From the NCBI RefSeq assembly GCF_042453785.1, contig NC_091661.1:31859501-31923500 (forward strand): a DNA stretch of 64,000 nucleotides. Direction: 5' to 3'. The notes below the pieces were generated by a model. It was not told the origin of the DNA. It saw nothing but the letters and a program-made list of their open reading frames with translations, and made no database searches. Numbering within the stretch: position 1 is the first letter of the stretch; each line of letters begins with the position of its first letter. Source of the DNA: Malus domestica. Lineage: Eukaryota; Streptophyta; Magnoliopsida; Rosales; Rosaceae. Position numbers and translations under genes: made by a program. This document shows, one piece after another, positions 45,831 through 57,746 of this stretch.

Positions 45831-46749
45831 GCACACACAGCATCCGAGCAAAAACTTAGAATTTGACACATTTGGATAATCTTTTTGACGATGGAAAAAA
45901 AATAACGGAATCATGCAGCTGCAGGCTTTTGCTTAAACAATGATTTTGAAAGCAACAAAATTAGAATCAATAACAAATTAGATATTGAAAAAGAAAATGG
46001 AACTCGAAGGAACCGAATTAGGCCTGACAATTTCTTGTACGATCTGTTAACCCGACACGAAAATAAGAGGTTTTGGATCAACCCGTTAACGAGTCGGGTC
46101 GTTATCGGATCATCTGTTAAGAAACAAATAAGATATCATTTGTAAGATTTAGACATTAAGATGACAATTTCTTGCATTACCTGGTAACTCGACACAAAAC
46201 GACATGACCAGTTAACGAATCGGGTCGTTATCAGGCTACATGTTAAGATAAAGAGTTAAAGGGTATAACACGAAAACAACACAAACACGATAAGCACAAC
46301 CGTTTGCTAGGTCTAAATTGAACTCTTAATTTGCTGAGCTATTTAAATTGACAAATTGACAAAGAAGATGGGCCAAAGAAATAATTTTGGACCCCAATTG
46401 GCAAATACATCAGAATTCAAATACGACAAATGACCCTGAGGTCCGTACGAGAATAAGGTAAAATAAGTACAAAATAGTAAGGGTATAATTGACTCTTTCG
46501 GCTGCGGTATCTTTGCGCCGCCGAATATTCACTCTCACGTGAGGTGTACAAACACACGTGCGTGGTTGAGAAAGAAAGAGTAACCGCGCTGTTCGAGCAA
46601 GAGCAAAGCAAAGCGTGCGCACCGGCGGAGGCCCTCGGAGTTCTTCAGCAGCTCCGCCGCCGTGAAAGTAGTGTATCGGGTTGATAATCCCATTTTTTTG
46701 GTGGATTTTTGATGTGTTTAAAATTGTGATTGTTGAATTCGAATTGCAG
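45562..46749. other. ATG13 3' region, microsatellite and repeat debris
   Basis: A compound microsatellite (CT at 45783-45810, then AC at 45811-45838) lies just after ATG13. 46040-46260 contains two diverged copies of a segment with CCCGTTAACGAGTCGGGTCG-like words, probably transposon debris. 46500-46690 may be the former 5' end of the next, disabled gene. Confidence 0.5.
45783..45838. repeat. Compound CT/AC microsatellite
   Basis: 28 bases of CT repeat are followed directly by 28 bases of AC repeat, with no interruption between the tracts. Confidence 0.97.
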
Positions 46750-48700
46750 GCGTGCCAACGGTCACTTCGAGGAGGTTGAGGATGATGAGGTCGATAAGCA
46801 ACTGGCGAGGGATTTGGAGTTTGCCCAACAGCTTGCTCTCGCTCCTTCTTCACCTCCACCAGCCATGGTAGTTACTCTTTTACTTTCTCCCCTTACTCTT
46901 TTCGGAATTGCTTTCGAAGCGCTGAAAGTGTTTTTTGACAATCAAAAGCGCTTATGATGGAAAAGAAAAACCATAGATTCATAGAAGCACTTATAGCAGA
47001 AACACTTTTGAGCAGAAGTGATTCCTACAGAAGCAGTCCCAAACAAGCCCTTATTCCTTGCTCATTGAAAGCATATAGGATAAAAGAACAGATTTTTATT
47101 CGTTTTTCTCAGAAAATATATTATTATTTTTTGTTTGTTATGTTCTTGTTCTTCTTCGTTCAAGCTGTAATCCGAAGTCAGTCTACTAACTTGTTAGTTT
47201 CGTATTGATATGCTTTGCAGAAAGATCAAGCAATCGGTGAATTGCCATTTTGGAGATGTGATGCAGAAATTAGTATGGGGGAAAAAGTTTCTTGCTTGAT
47301 TGCTTTACAGACTAGGACTACTTTCCACAAGATTGAAGGTGGCTTAATGGCATTTCTTAGAGGCTGTTTGGAGTTAGAACATGGAAATGCAACCACCATT
47401 TTGTCTGGTTATATTGATCAATTTCAGAGCATTCAATCCGAGGACAAGGGGTGGTGTTGCGGGTGGCATAACATCCAAATGCTTAGCTCCCACTTGCTTG
47501 TGCAAAGGCAAGAAGCTTGGGAGGTTTTGTTTCGTGGTTCAGGTTTTGTTCCTGATATCCCATCACTTCAAAGGTGGCTTGAGATTGCTTGGGGAAAGGG
47601 TTTTGATACACTTGGTTCGGATCATTTTGCTGAGAACGTTTATGGCTCGAGAAAATGGATTGGAGCTACTGAATGTGCTGCCCTTTTCCGTTCTTTTGGA
47701 CTTTGAGGAAGGGTAGTGGATTTTGATCCCAAGGAACTTGAATCATTTTATCCTTCTCTTCCTCGTTCAAGTCTTGGGAAAGAGATGAAGACTCAAGAGA
47801 ATACATAATGGCGGAAAGAGGAAAGCAATCCAGGTTCGTGGCCCGTTGGATAGGTATTTGTTGGTAAGGAATCATGATACTACTCAAGCAAGTTCCAGTG
47901 GACTTGAAAAGTCGGGATGTTCTAGTATCCAGCTTGGTGACTCTATGGGTAGCCCTAGTGATGAGAATTCAGGAAATAAGTTTACAAGGAAAAGCAAGGG
48001 TCATCAGGTTCTCATTGATTGGATCTGGAACTACTTTTCTGATAATAATTCCACCAAATCTGGCAATCATCAGGTCATTGTCAGTGACAAAACGTAAGTT
48101 TCTGTTTTGATGAGTAGCTATAGTACCAAAAGTGCAATATGCATAAAACCACTACGTTTTATAATTTGGTCTAATTTGTAGAGAGGTTTTTTGAGCAGAC
48201 CCTTGTACTTCCAACACGATGGACATTCGAGAATGATTGTTGGGATTCAAGTCAAGGGTCAACGTAATGGCGTGCAGCAACACAATCTCTTAATATTAGA
48301 CCCTGGCCATGTAAGTTGCCGCCTGTTTTTATGATTCCGTGGTGCATCTTAGGCTTATCATCCTTTATTTTACAATTCACTATCGAATACAATTGGATTT
48401 TCACTCTTGTGAGTTGTGACACATAATTGCAGAGAACGGCAGATCTGGAAAGATCACTAAGAGAAAAAGGTAGGATGGCAGAAGTTTGTAAAACGAGGGG
48501 TTCAGACACTGAAAAAGGCAAAATACCAGGTAATGACTATTTCAATCTTAAATTTGCCTTTGGTTTTGATTACTCTCTAGGACTGGATCTGGTGTAACGG
48601 GTTTGTTTCAGTTGTGCTATATCGATCCTGGAGTTGCAAGCGGGGAGGAAAAGGGGTTGCTTAAGGCAATGGAAAGTGTCTTTCTTGAATTCTAGAGGAA
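46750..48700 (+). pseudogene. Disabled UFM1-specific-protease-like (C78, ZUFSP type) gene
   Basis: Exon remnants lie at 46750-46867, 47221-48093, 48199-48310, 48433-48529 and from 48612. They read ANGHFEEVEDDEVDKQLARD (tail of an N-terminal zinc finger), DKGWCCGWHNIQMLSSHLL (catalytic Cys region), RKWIGATECAALFRSFGL, HDGHSRMIVGIQV and HNLLILDPGH (catalytic Asp-Pro-Gly-His), which together define peptidase C78. Lesions: in-frame TGA after FRSFGL (47704-47706), a TAA near 47805 with a change of frame into KRKAIQV, and an extra A in the AGAGAAAAAG run (about 48463-48472) before VGWQKFVKRGVQTLKKAKYQ-type sequence. No zinc-finger exon with paired Cys was found upstream. Live members cut Lys63-linked ubiquitin chains in genome maintenance (ZUP1) or release UFM1. 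Confidence 0.82.
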
Positions 48701-48876
48701 CCTGTTGTACATTTGACACCCGGGCAGAAGCTTTTCCAGTCGTTTTTGGCTAAAGGAACAAATAGTTCGCGTGTATACAATGAGACAGGAAAGAGACAGA
48801 TGAGATACGTTTGGGATCAATGCACCCTGAAAGAGAAAATTGAAGGTTTACCCCCACCATTCAAAAGAAAATTTTG
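48690..48876 (+). pseudogene. Coding-like fragment of unknown origin
   Basis: An open stretch reads ILEEPVVHLTPGQKLFQSFL and continues with TGKRQMRYVWDQCTLKEKIE and GLPPPFKRKF before a stop. It looks like real protein, but I cannot name it. It follows directly on the protease remnant and may be its 3' end or a fused foreign exon. A second fragment after the solo LTR (49645-49875, WPGSCAVWPALNLGHIGYLV) may belong to it. Confidence 0.35.
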
Positions 48877-48905
48877 ATTTCTGAAGATATTGCGGTTGCA
48901 GTTTG

Positions 48906-49537
48906 TGTTGTGCCTTGGCCCGTTCGTTAGTGCGGAAACGAGATTCAGATTACAACATCACCAAATCACACTCAGTTGAACAGAATAAAATACAAGAAAT
49001 AAAGACACCGAGAAATTTACGAGGTTCGGCAAAAATCATGCCTACGTCCCCGGAGAAATATTGCTCTTCACTATGAGAATAACAGTACAAGATACACATG
49101 AGTTAAATCGACATAACCCAATCCCAAACCCCTTGCACACCCATTCATAGAATTTTCCAAGAGCCTCACTCTACCCCAAAAGTTCTTTCACTAGAATACT
49201 TTTCACTCTAGCTCTCTTAATTTTCTCTCAATCCATGTTCAACCTTTCCCATGGCAGAGCCAAAAGCTCTCACCATCTCCTTGGATGCTTCCCTTATGCA
49301 GCCTTCTCCCTCGGCAAGCACACATAATGCAAGCATTTCCTTGCATTAAATAAAGGCCAAGCCATCATCACATTTCTTGCATAATGTTCCCAAAGTCAAA
49401 AGGCAAACCCACTTTTGCTTTTACTTTGCAGCACTTGTCTGCAACTTTCATGCAACCCACACCATGTGATATTTCCACCGAAAGCAAACACAGGTCACTT
49501 CATTATTGCCAGCTCAAAATATGAGCCAATCACAACA
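48906..49537. mobile_element. Solo LTR, about 632 bp
   Basis: It begins TGTTGTGCCTTGG and ends CCAATCACAACA, giving inverted TGTTGTG/CACAACA ends. Flanking 5-mers GTTTG (48901-48905) and GTTTT (49538-49542) look like a target duplication with one change. The stretch AGAAATTTACGAGGTTCGGC followed by GCCTACGTCC is typical of LTR sequence seen in many plant elements. There is no internal region. Confidence 0.68.
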
Positions 49538-49875
49538 GTTTTTTTGTTGACCTCTGATGTACAAGTGATCTAGAATGATTGGTTGGTTTTGAGGAAATGC
49601 GTTGCTGTTAATGGATTTTGTATGTGCAAGAGTGCTAAAGAATCATGGATCCAGATTTTTCTACTATTCAGTGGCCAGGGAGCTGTGCTGTTTGGCCAGC
49701 TCTTAATCTGGGACATATTGGTTATTTGGTGGCTGACACAATCAGGCAGCATGGAAAGAGTGCTAGAGAGGTCGGGGATGCCTGGAAGATTTGGCGGCCG
49801 ACAAAATCATGCAGCATGGAAAGCACCTTATGCTTGCTTTCCGGTGTAAAACATACCTTTGAGGGTGAGGAATAA

Positions 49876-50158
49876 AGCTTGCTGGAGCTCAAGAGCACAG
49901 ACTTATACTCTTTTGTTAATGTTTTTGGATGGAAGGACTGCTTGTACCCTCCACTTGGTTTGCGAGTGTATTCTCTTGTATACATACATTGTACCCCTTG
50001 AGAACAAATTTACTCATTTATCAATATATATGATGTACTGCTACATTTGTGCTTCTCTATTCAACATTTATTGTCATGAAAAAAGGCTTAAACTTGAAGC
50101 TCCTTTAGATATATATTAGCCCTAAATATTTCCTAAGAACCCTCGATGCATGTATGTG
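49876..50158. other. Short intergenic segment before the ABCB stop
   Basis: This lies between the unknown fragment and the ABCB 3' end. It holds the likely ABCB 3' untranslated region and nothing else I can support. Confidence 0.5.
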
Positions 50159-53100
50159 TTACTCTTCTCCCAAGTTCTGCAGCTGATATAATCTCGAGTA
50201 AACTCCTTCTGATGCTGTTATCAGGGCTGAGTGTGAACCTGTCTCCACAATCTTGCCTTTATCCATGACGACAATGGTATCGGAGTGTATTATTGTGGAA
50301 AGCCTATGTGCAATTGTAATTTGTGTGGTTTTTGACAGACTTCTCAAGTTTATTGCTTCCAATGCGCTCACCACGGACTGCTCAGATTCAGCATCAAGGG
50401 CACTGGTTGCTTCATCGAGGAGCAGAATTGCAGGCCTCTTTAGCAGTGTCCTAGCTATGGCTATTCTTTGCTTTTGTCCTCCTGAAAGTTGGCAGCCCTT
50501 CTCCCCAACAACAGTTTCATATCCGTCAGGCAAGTTACATATAAATTCATATATGTTTGCTTCCCTAGATACCTCCACAATTTCAGCTTCAGAAGCCTCC
50601 TCGGTCCCATAGCAGATATTGGCTTTGATTGAGGAGCTAAAAAGAAGAGGCTCTTGTTGCACTAGTCCTATTTGTCTCCTCAGCCACCTCAAATTGTATT
50701 CCCTTATCTCCTTTCCGTCGATGAGTATTCTTCCTTCCATTGGATCATAAAATCGGAGCAGAAGGGCCAGTACGGAAGATTTTCCAGCTCCACTTGGGCC
50801 AACAAAAGCAACCTTTCTTCCAGCTTCAATTTGTAAACTGAAATCGTTCAGGACAGTTACTTCCGGTCTTAAAGGGTAATTGAACTTGACATTCTGAAAT
50901 TCAATATCCCCTTTAATTCTGTCAGGATTTGAACTTTCTGGTGTATCTGGTTCGATTTCAGTTTTGCGGTCAAGGGTTTGGAATGCAGGAGTTAGCACAC
51001 CGATGGCAGAGATGACAGTGGGAATCAATGTCCATAGCTCTGTAATTGAAGGTACTGTGAGAGAAAAAATCTGGTAGGCTCTTATGCCATTTTCAAAGCT
51101 TGCTTGGTTTTTATCAACCAAAACTGTCGTATACCACAACGCAACAGCATGCGCAATGTTCCATAAGCAAAGGGAAATACCCTGAATTATGCCGTACTTG
51201 ATACTTTCTCTCCTGCACCTCTTCTTGGGGTTTTCTAGAGATATTCTGGCTTTTCTGAGTATATGATCTTCGTGACAGAAGGATGCCACAGTTCTTATGT
51301 TGGTTGCAGACTCAGAAGCAAGAGTAACAAGTTCAGCATGTGCAGCAGCTGCATCACCCGAAAACCCTTTGGCAGACTTGGCTTGAACCAAACCACCAAT
51401 GAAGTGGCAAGGCATCACAGCCCAAGCTACCAATCCCATTCTCCAGTTAACATACATGCTGACACCTGTTGCAATCAGTATGGAGGAGATGCACTGAACG
51501 ATGACAGACATACGATCAGCAATTATGGTCTTCACCATCGAGGTGTCATTGATGATCCGTGAAGTAAGCGAACCAATGCCGTTCTCAGGTTTCTCATACC
51601 ATCCGATTTCATTGCGTAGTACACCTGCATGATTTCAAAGGAACGGGTTAAAATTTTTAGCTTTCTGATACATAATTAAAGCAGAAAGATTCCACCTACT
51701 GATATGGAAAACATGAGATGATTGTGTTGGTAGTGTATTACCTGAATAGAGAGCGAGTCTTAGGTTTGTCATGGCCTTCTCTCCAATTATTCCAAACAAG
51801 TAATGTTGCACGGTGTGAGAGAACAACGAAAGAAATCCTAGTAGAGAGAAGATGATTGAATATATTTCAACGTGCCTCTTAGCGTCTGGCTTAACGTATT
51901 TTACTCCAATAGTTATAATGAAATACCCAAAGACAGGCTTTGATATGCCTGAGAAAGCTGCTGCGAAGGAACTGAGAGCAATCCTTCCGAGGTCTTCCTT
52001 TTGCAAGCCATACCAGATCCTGAAGAATATAGCTCTTTTGCTTTTTTCCAGTTCTTCATGCTTGGGAGACTCCTTAAGATTGCTGTCAGGCTCCCAAGGT
52101 TCCTTGTCTTGTTCCATCTCTTCAAGCGAAATCTGTTGTTGCGTGTTTGTAGGTTCTTCAGAGGTACTAGTTTCTCTGTTATTCAGTTAACGTTGTAGTA
52201 TGGTTAGATATGTTATTTTTGTCTTATGCAGATTACATGAGTAACAATTAATCAAGGGGGATTTTAAGGTGTGAATTAATAACCTCGAGTCGCGAATTGG
52301 GTTGATGTTCTGCATAGAAAACAAGTTATTGTAGAATTTGCTGCTGTCAAGCAAGCTGTGGTGCGTCCCTGTTTCTGAAACTCGTCCATTTTCTACCACA
52401 GCAATCATATCTGCATTGATAATCGTTGAGAGCCTGTGTGCGATCAGGATGACTGTCCTTCCCTGCATAGCCTTGTCAAGGGCATCTTGAACCACCTTTT
52501 CTGACTCCGAATCAAGAGCACTCGTGGCCTCGTCAAGCAGAAGAATTGGAGGATTTTTTAGAATTGCTCTTGCTATGGCGATTCTCTGTTTTTGCCCTCC
52601 TGATAACTGGACTCCCCTTTGTCCCACCTGTACCCCATTTCAGTCAAAATGTATGAGTTACCGTAATATCGTCCATAATCCAAATTTTCAGTTAATTCGG
52701 ATATATGGTTAGAGTAGCTAACCTCTGTTGAGTACTGGTCTGGAAGTTGGGATATGAAAGTATGTGCATTAGCCATGACTGCTGCTTTCTGGATCTCTTC
52801 ATCTTCTGCATCCATCTTACCTACTTTCATGTTGTCGCTGATGGATCCTGCAAACAGTGCCGGTTCTTGCGAAACTGCTCCTACGTTTTTCCTCAGGAAC
52901 TTCAAGTCAAGATCCTTGATGTTATGGTTGTCGATCAGAATCTCTCCTGAGGGTTGCACTCGATGATCAGTGATTCAGTGTTAGTAAATCAAGCAACCAT
53001 TTTCAAACATTTAATTTGAGGAGAGGTAACAGACCTTTTAAGGGATCATAGAATCTTGCAACTAGGGAGATGATTGTACTCTTTCCACACCCACTGCTCC

Positions 53101-55230
53101 CAACAAAGGCTACTGTCTTTCCTGCTGGAATCGACAATGAAAACCCTTGAAGGATGGCTCTGTCCGGCCTGGACGGGTAGGAAAAGTGCACTTCATGGAT
53201 GTCAATGTTGCCATGAATCTCCTCAAGTATCTTCCCTTCTGAATTGTAGCTTATGACCGGCTTTCTATTGATCACTTGGAAAACTGCAGTTCCTGCAGCT
53301 GTTGCCTGATTGAAGATTTGCATGTCCGGTGCAGCATAAGTCAGTGATCTGAAATTCAAACCAAGTTGGGTTAGTTCTTTCAAAGAACTTTCCGCCAGTC
53401 ATGGATTTTGTCACATCCTGACCCGGGGTGGATCACTTCCCGGGCCCGTTCCACCACTGTAGCACAATATTGTCCGCTTTGGGCTTACCATTCCCTCACG
53501 GTTTTGTTTTTGGGAAGTCACAAGCAACTTCCCAGTGGATCACCCATCCTGGGAGTGGTCTGGCCTCATTCTCGCTTAACTTCGGAGTTTCTACAGAACC
53601 CGAAGCCAGTGAGCTCCCAAAAAGCCTCGTGCTAGGTAGGGATGAGAATATGTACTTAAGATCATTCCCCTGGGAGATGTGGGATGTTACAGATTATTTT
53701 TACTCTGCTTACTTACATAGCTCCAAATAGAATGCACATCACTGCTGCTAGAACGTCTCCCCCGCTTGCTCTCTTGGCTGTGACTACAACAGCACCAACC
53801 CAAATGATGAAAGCCCAAGAACCGAAAGACACAGATTGAAGCATTCCTGTGCCAACTCCCTTTATCAGAGCCTCTCCTTTGCTTAGCAAATACTGTTTTG
53901 CCATGCAATCCGAAAAGGACTTGATCGCAGAACTTTCTCCAACAAATGCATATACGGTTTTGATTTGAGATATTGTCTGTGATGCAGGAATATGATCAGT
54001 AACTTAGTTCATTTGGATCGTTTTTTTTCCTTGAATTAGATTTGTTCTTTGGCTCAAGTTACCTGTTCTACCATAGCCGTAGCGTCTGACTGGTAAAGCA
54101 CTCTAGTGGCGGAGATGGAGTTCATTTTCTTTGTGTAAGTGCCTCCGATTACAAGAATCAAAGGAACAACCACCAAGGTCAGCAGTGCCACTTCCCAACA
54201 GCATATGGCAGCAATCAAAATTCCAGAAAAGAAAGTTGCCAAGCATGACAGAAAATGCCCCATCTGTGAGTGACCCGAAATTCATAGTTAACTAATTAGC
54301 ATATATTTTGTCATGAATTTAATTTGTCAAACACGCGCTCACGTACACACACACACATTTATGAGCAAGGGCAGTGGCATTTTTGTATACCTTCTCTCCA
54401 ATTGCATCTTGTATGATACTCATGTGGTAACTGATTCCGCTGATGATTTTTCCACTGGTTAAATCTGTATCAAAAGCTCCAATCTCCTGGCTAAGGACAG
54501 CTCGAAGATACGCCAATCTTAACCGTGCCACTTGCCTTTCACTCGAGTACATCCAGCACCCGATTTCTGCAAACTCCAAGCAGCAGGTAAAGTAACTAAT
54601 TAAACAGATTATCGGCTTTTATTATGTTTCCGCTACGTAGATCATCATGGTAAACTCTAGGAAAGTGATCCCGATCAAACCATTTTGGTAAATATGGTTT
54701 CATCGCCCCGATCCCCCTTAGAGTAGTCACCCATAAATGCATGGAATATAAATTGCAGATAAAGAATACGAAGTTTACCAACTATTCCAGCTGGAAATGT
54801 GGCGAAGGCCATGTACCACACGTACGGAATAACCTGAAGAACAAACAACGTGAACAAACTCATGAGAAGCATGGTTTTTCTACTTTTCTGCGTTTGAAAA
54901 TTTGCTGTTTTAGCATGGAAGCTGCTTCAAGCACATGATTAATGAATTGATTAGTTTTTAATTACATATTTATACCTTCTTCAGGGCTTTAACCATGCCT
55001 TCAGTGTCGTTGATATTGCTTCCAAACGCATTGAGAGCTTTTCCGAGCAAAAGATATCCAACTGGAAAAGCCATACCATGGACAACAGAACCCAACGTCC
55101 CCAATAGCATCATAGTCCAATCCAGCGCGTCTGCATAGCTCAGCAGCTTGCTGAATCCCACAGTCTCGGCTATGACAAGCTCCGCCTTCTCGTTCTCCAC
55201 GGTTGCTCCTTTCTTTTTCCCCATCTGCAT
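50159..55230 (-). CDS. ABCB-type (MDR/P-glycoprotein) full transporter
   Basis: Ten exons join in frame to 1242 residues: 54976-55230, 54779-54833, 54391-54566, 54063-54263, 53717-53976, 53035-53348, 52723-52946, 52284-52627, 51742-52175 and 50159-51624. Order is TMD1-NBD1-linker-TMD2-NBD2. NBD1: Walker [10 protein letters not shown] (about 399), signature [15 protein letters not shown] (about 503), Walker [13 protein letters not shown] and [11 protein letters not shown]2: GPSGAGKSS (about 1030), [16 protein letters not shown] (about 1136), the same Walker B and IAHRLSTI. All ATPase motifs are intact, so it should be active in a membrane, probably plasma membrane. Plant ABCBs move auxin and other small molecules; the substrate here cannot be read from sequence, and I do not assign a subfamily number. 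One intron carries a Cassandra LTR. Confidence 0.95.
53409..53691 (-). mobile_element. Cassandra (5S-rRNA-bearing TRIM) solo LTR
   Basis: The 283-bp unit reads TGTAACATCCCACATC to GGATGTGACA on the minus strand. Its centre contains the 5S rRNA-like words AACTCCGAAGTTAAGCG, then AGGATGGGTGA and CTGGGAAGT in the right order, which is the hallmark of Cassandra retrotransposons, whose LTRs carry a 5S RNA Pol III promoter region. Flanks GGATTT and GATTAT suggest an imperfect 5-bp duplication (GATTT/GATTA). It lies inside the ABCB intron between exons 53717-53976 and 53035-53348, in the same orientation as the gene. Confidence 0.93.
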
Positions 55231-56691
55231 CAGCTTTTCACGTTTTCGGGCACTTGAGTTAGTTAAAGTTTCACCATTTGCATGCCTGCGTGTTTCGTTA
55301 TATATGTTTACAATCGTTGCAATAAAATTGAAAGAGGTCTGCTTCAGCTTGGCTGCATGCCGATCACTAGACTGCTTAAATTATACAAAATTTATGAAAA
55401 CAATACGTGTATACAGATGCTCAGAAGGTATATCTCGGAATATTCCACGTCGAAAACCAAGTAAAAAAACGTCCTGGTTTCTCTTCTTCTTGGCTGCATC
55501 TTAGTCTTCGATTCCTACGACGTGCATAGAAAATGCAGAGGGAAACAAAGATACTGCATGGCAAAAAGTTAATGATTTGTATATAAGTTAAACCCTGCTA
55601 ACTCCTGAATCATTATTTAACGATTTTCGAACGTTCATCTGAAAACGAAATTGTTATCAATGAATTAACAGTTACCAATATTCTTAATCTGATGCATCGA
55701 AAACAACCGGAACCGGAGGCTGACGATCGAACGGATCAAAGTCGGATTTGTTTAATTTGTTTGCCTTGTATCAGCTAGAATCTGGATAAGTAGGTTAAGT
55801 TAAGATGGTGACATTGTTTAATATTCATATGTATTTGATTGAGAATTAACTAGTAATTAAGTTAATCCGAAAGCATATCCAACGGATATTTGTATTTGGC
55901 TGGCAAAGTCTGTTTTTGGAGGATTTCACTGTACTAGGTTTGGTCTTATAGACGTTTCCGAATTATATAGCGGACGAGAGTAACCAGTTCCTGGTTTTCA
56001 ACGTCGATTTTTTAAAACATGTAGGTTGTAGCATGATATTTATGTCTGATGCAGTTAGGTTAAATGCTATTTTTTTTTTGTCCGGAAAGTGATTTTCGCA
56101 CTTCATTTTTCTCTTACAATTCATCCTCTCGTCCTAATACCAATATTCTATGACTGAAACTTTGTTGATTTTCAATTTTTTATAGAAGTTCCTAAACTTT
56201 GTACACGTCACTATTTCACTATTAATGTATTTCCACGTCAGCTGTTTTATTTTTTTCAAATTCAAATAAATAATTTGTATCTTGCGCTCCCCCCTCTCCC
56301 TCAATGTTCTTCATGTACTATGTAATGAATACAATATTTATTTTTTTACTTGTAGCTTATGTACCCGTAAGTCGTCAATCATTCAAAATATACCCGTATT
56401 ATTATACACATACTAATATGGGTACATTAATTGATTATATGTATCCATATTATGTATGTAGGAATCTATAGATATACATTCTTTTGAAATGCAACTATAC
56501 ATTGTTTCTAACGTTTTTGTCTCTTGGGAGGCTTTTACATGCCACAAAATGTGGGACTTCAAATCCCCTTAAATTGTGGAATTAATTTTAAGTTTCATAT
56601 TATGTTAGATTTTTCATAACAATTTTTGCAAGATTTAATTGCTTAAATGATATAAAAAAACAATTCTAAAATAAAAAATACACGTGGCATG

Positions 56692-56754
56692 GTGTATTAA
56701 GAGTTTAGGACGAGAATAAAAAGTGTATTAAGAGTTTAGGACGAGAATAAAAAA
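56692..56754. repeat. Two-copy tandem repeat, about 32 bp
   Basis: GTGTATTAAGAGTTTAGGAC plus GAGAATAAAAA is repeated twice in direct orientation, apparently without change. Confidence 0.9.
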
Positions 56755-57165
56755 ACATAAAATACAAAGTTTGAGTTGACTAGAGATCACTTCCAAAGTG
56801 TCCCATAAATTACAGAGAATCAAGACCCGTTTACTTACATTTTGAGAACGAGTGATATGAAATAACAGAAAAATGATAATTAAATTGATAAATATTCATT
56901 CCTCTGCGAGTAAACAAAGACATTCTCAGAAATTAGAATTTTCATAAGGATTCATTTTCATAAGGATTCGACGTGATCATGGAGTGCCGGCTGTCGACTA
57001 CCTGACGCCCTCCCCCTCCTCCTTTATCCGGGCTTGGGACCGGCAATGTAAAATTACATTCTCAGAAATTAGAATGATTGACGATATTTTTTTTTCTCAA
57101 TTAACAAAACAAAAATCAACATCGGAATGCAACAATCAGTTTTTTGTACTTTGTATTAAATAACT

Positions 57166-57300
57166 GGTTGTGCTATCCAAACACCAATTTTTAATTCTCA
57201 CATCCTCTCAATTTCCAGCCATCAGATCGAATGAATTGAAGATCAGTGGACAAAAATTAACAAGTGTGAGAAGTAAAAAGAAGTGTGAACAGTACTACCC
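57166..57300. mobile_element. MITE family 1, copy 3
   Basis: The left end GGTTGTGCTATCCAAACACC and right end AGTGTGAACAGTACTACCC pair, and the core CATCAGATCGAATGAATTGA matches the other copies in reverse. It lies downstream of MOR1. Confidence 0.68.
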
Positions 57301-57746
57301 TAAATAAAAAGGCAGGTGGCATAACTGTCAAGGACTAACTCAATGCTTCTGAAACAATAATATACAACGCCAAATTGACAAATAATTGCAGTGAAAAAAA
57401 TAAGCCAAAAGCAGAGACAGTGCTACATCCCATGAAAAAAACCTCGGCCAAAAATTTCAGGATCTAGGAAATGGTCTGTACTGAACTGGTACTAAATTAA
57501 ATCGTCGACGACGACGACAACGACGACGCAGCCGCCTATTTCCCCGATTAAAAGCTTGTTCTACAATGTACAAATGCCAAATTGCTCGAACACATGCTCC
57601 CCCAAAACTCTGCCACAACATCGAAGGTTGCAATGAGACGCCAGTACCGAAGCTGCAACTGAACTTGCACTGCACCACCTCCCGGCCATTTACAAGAACA
57701 GAGGCGTGACAAGAAATCCGCTTCCTATTCGCATTAACTCTTCCTC

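Larger units (their letters stand above)
55231..57746. other. ABCB upstream region and intergenic DNA
   Basis: 55231-about 56000 is the ABCB promoter side. 56692-56754 is a two-copy 31-32 bp repeat (GTGTATTAAGAGTTTAGGAC). 57166-57300 is a MITE. 57420-57746 is probably the MOR1 3' untranslated region and contains a GAC-rich tract (57505-57535). No other gene was seen. Confidence 0.5.

Noticed and set aside
45783-45838. Compound CT/AC repeat as a regulatory element
   Set aside because: It is an ordinary microsatellite, without support for function.
53409-53691. Functional 5S rRNA gene
   Set aside because: The 5S-like words are spread inside a TG...CA LTR and interrupted by non-5S sequence; this is a Cassandra LTR.
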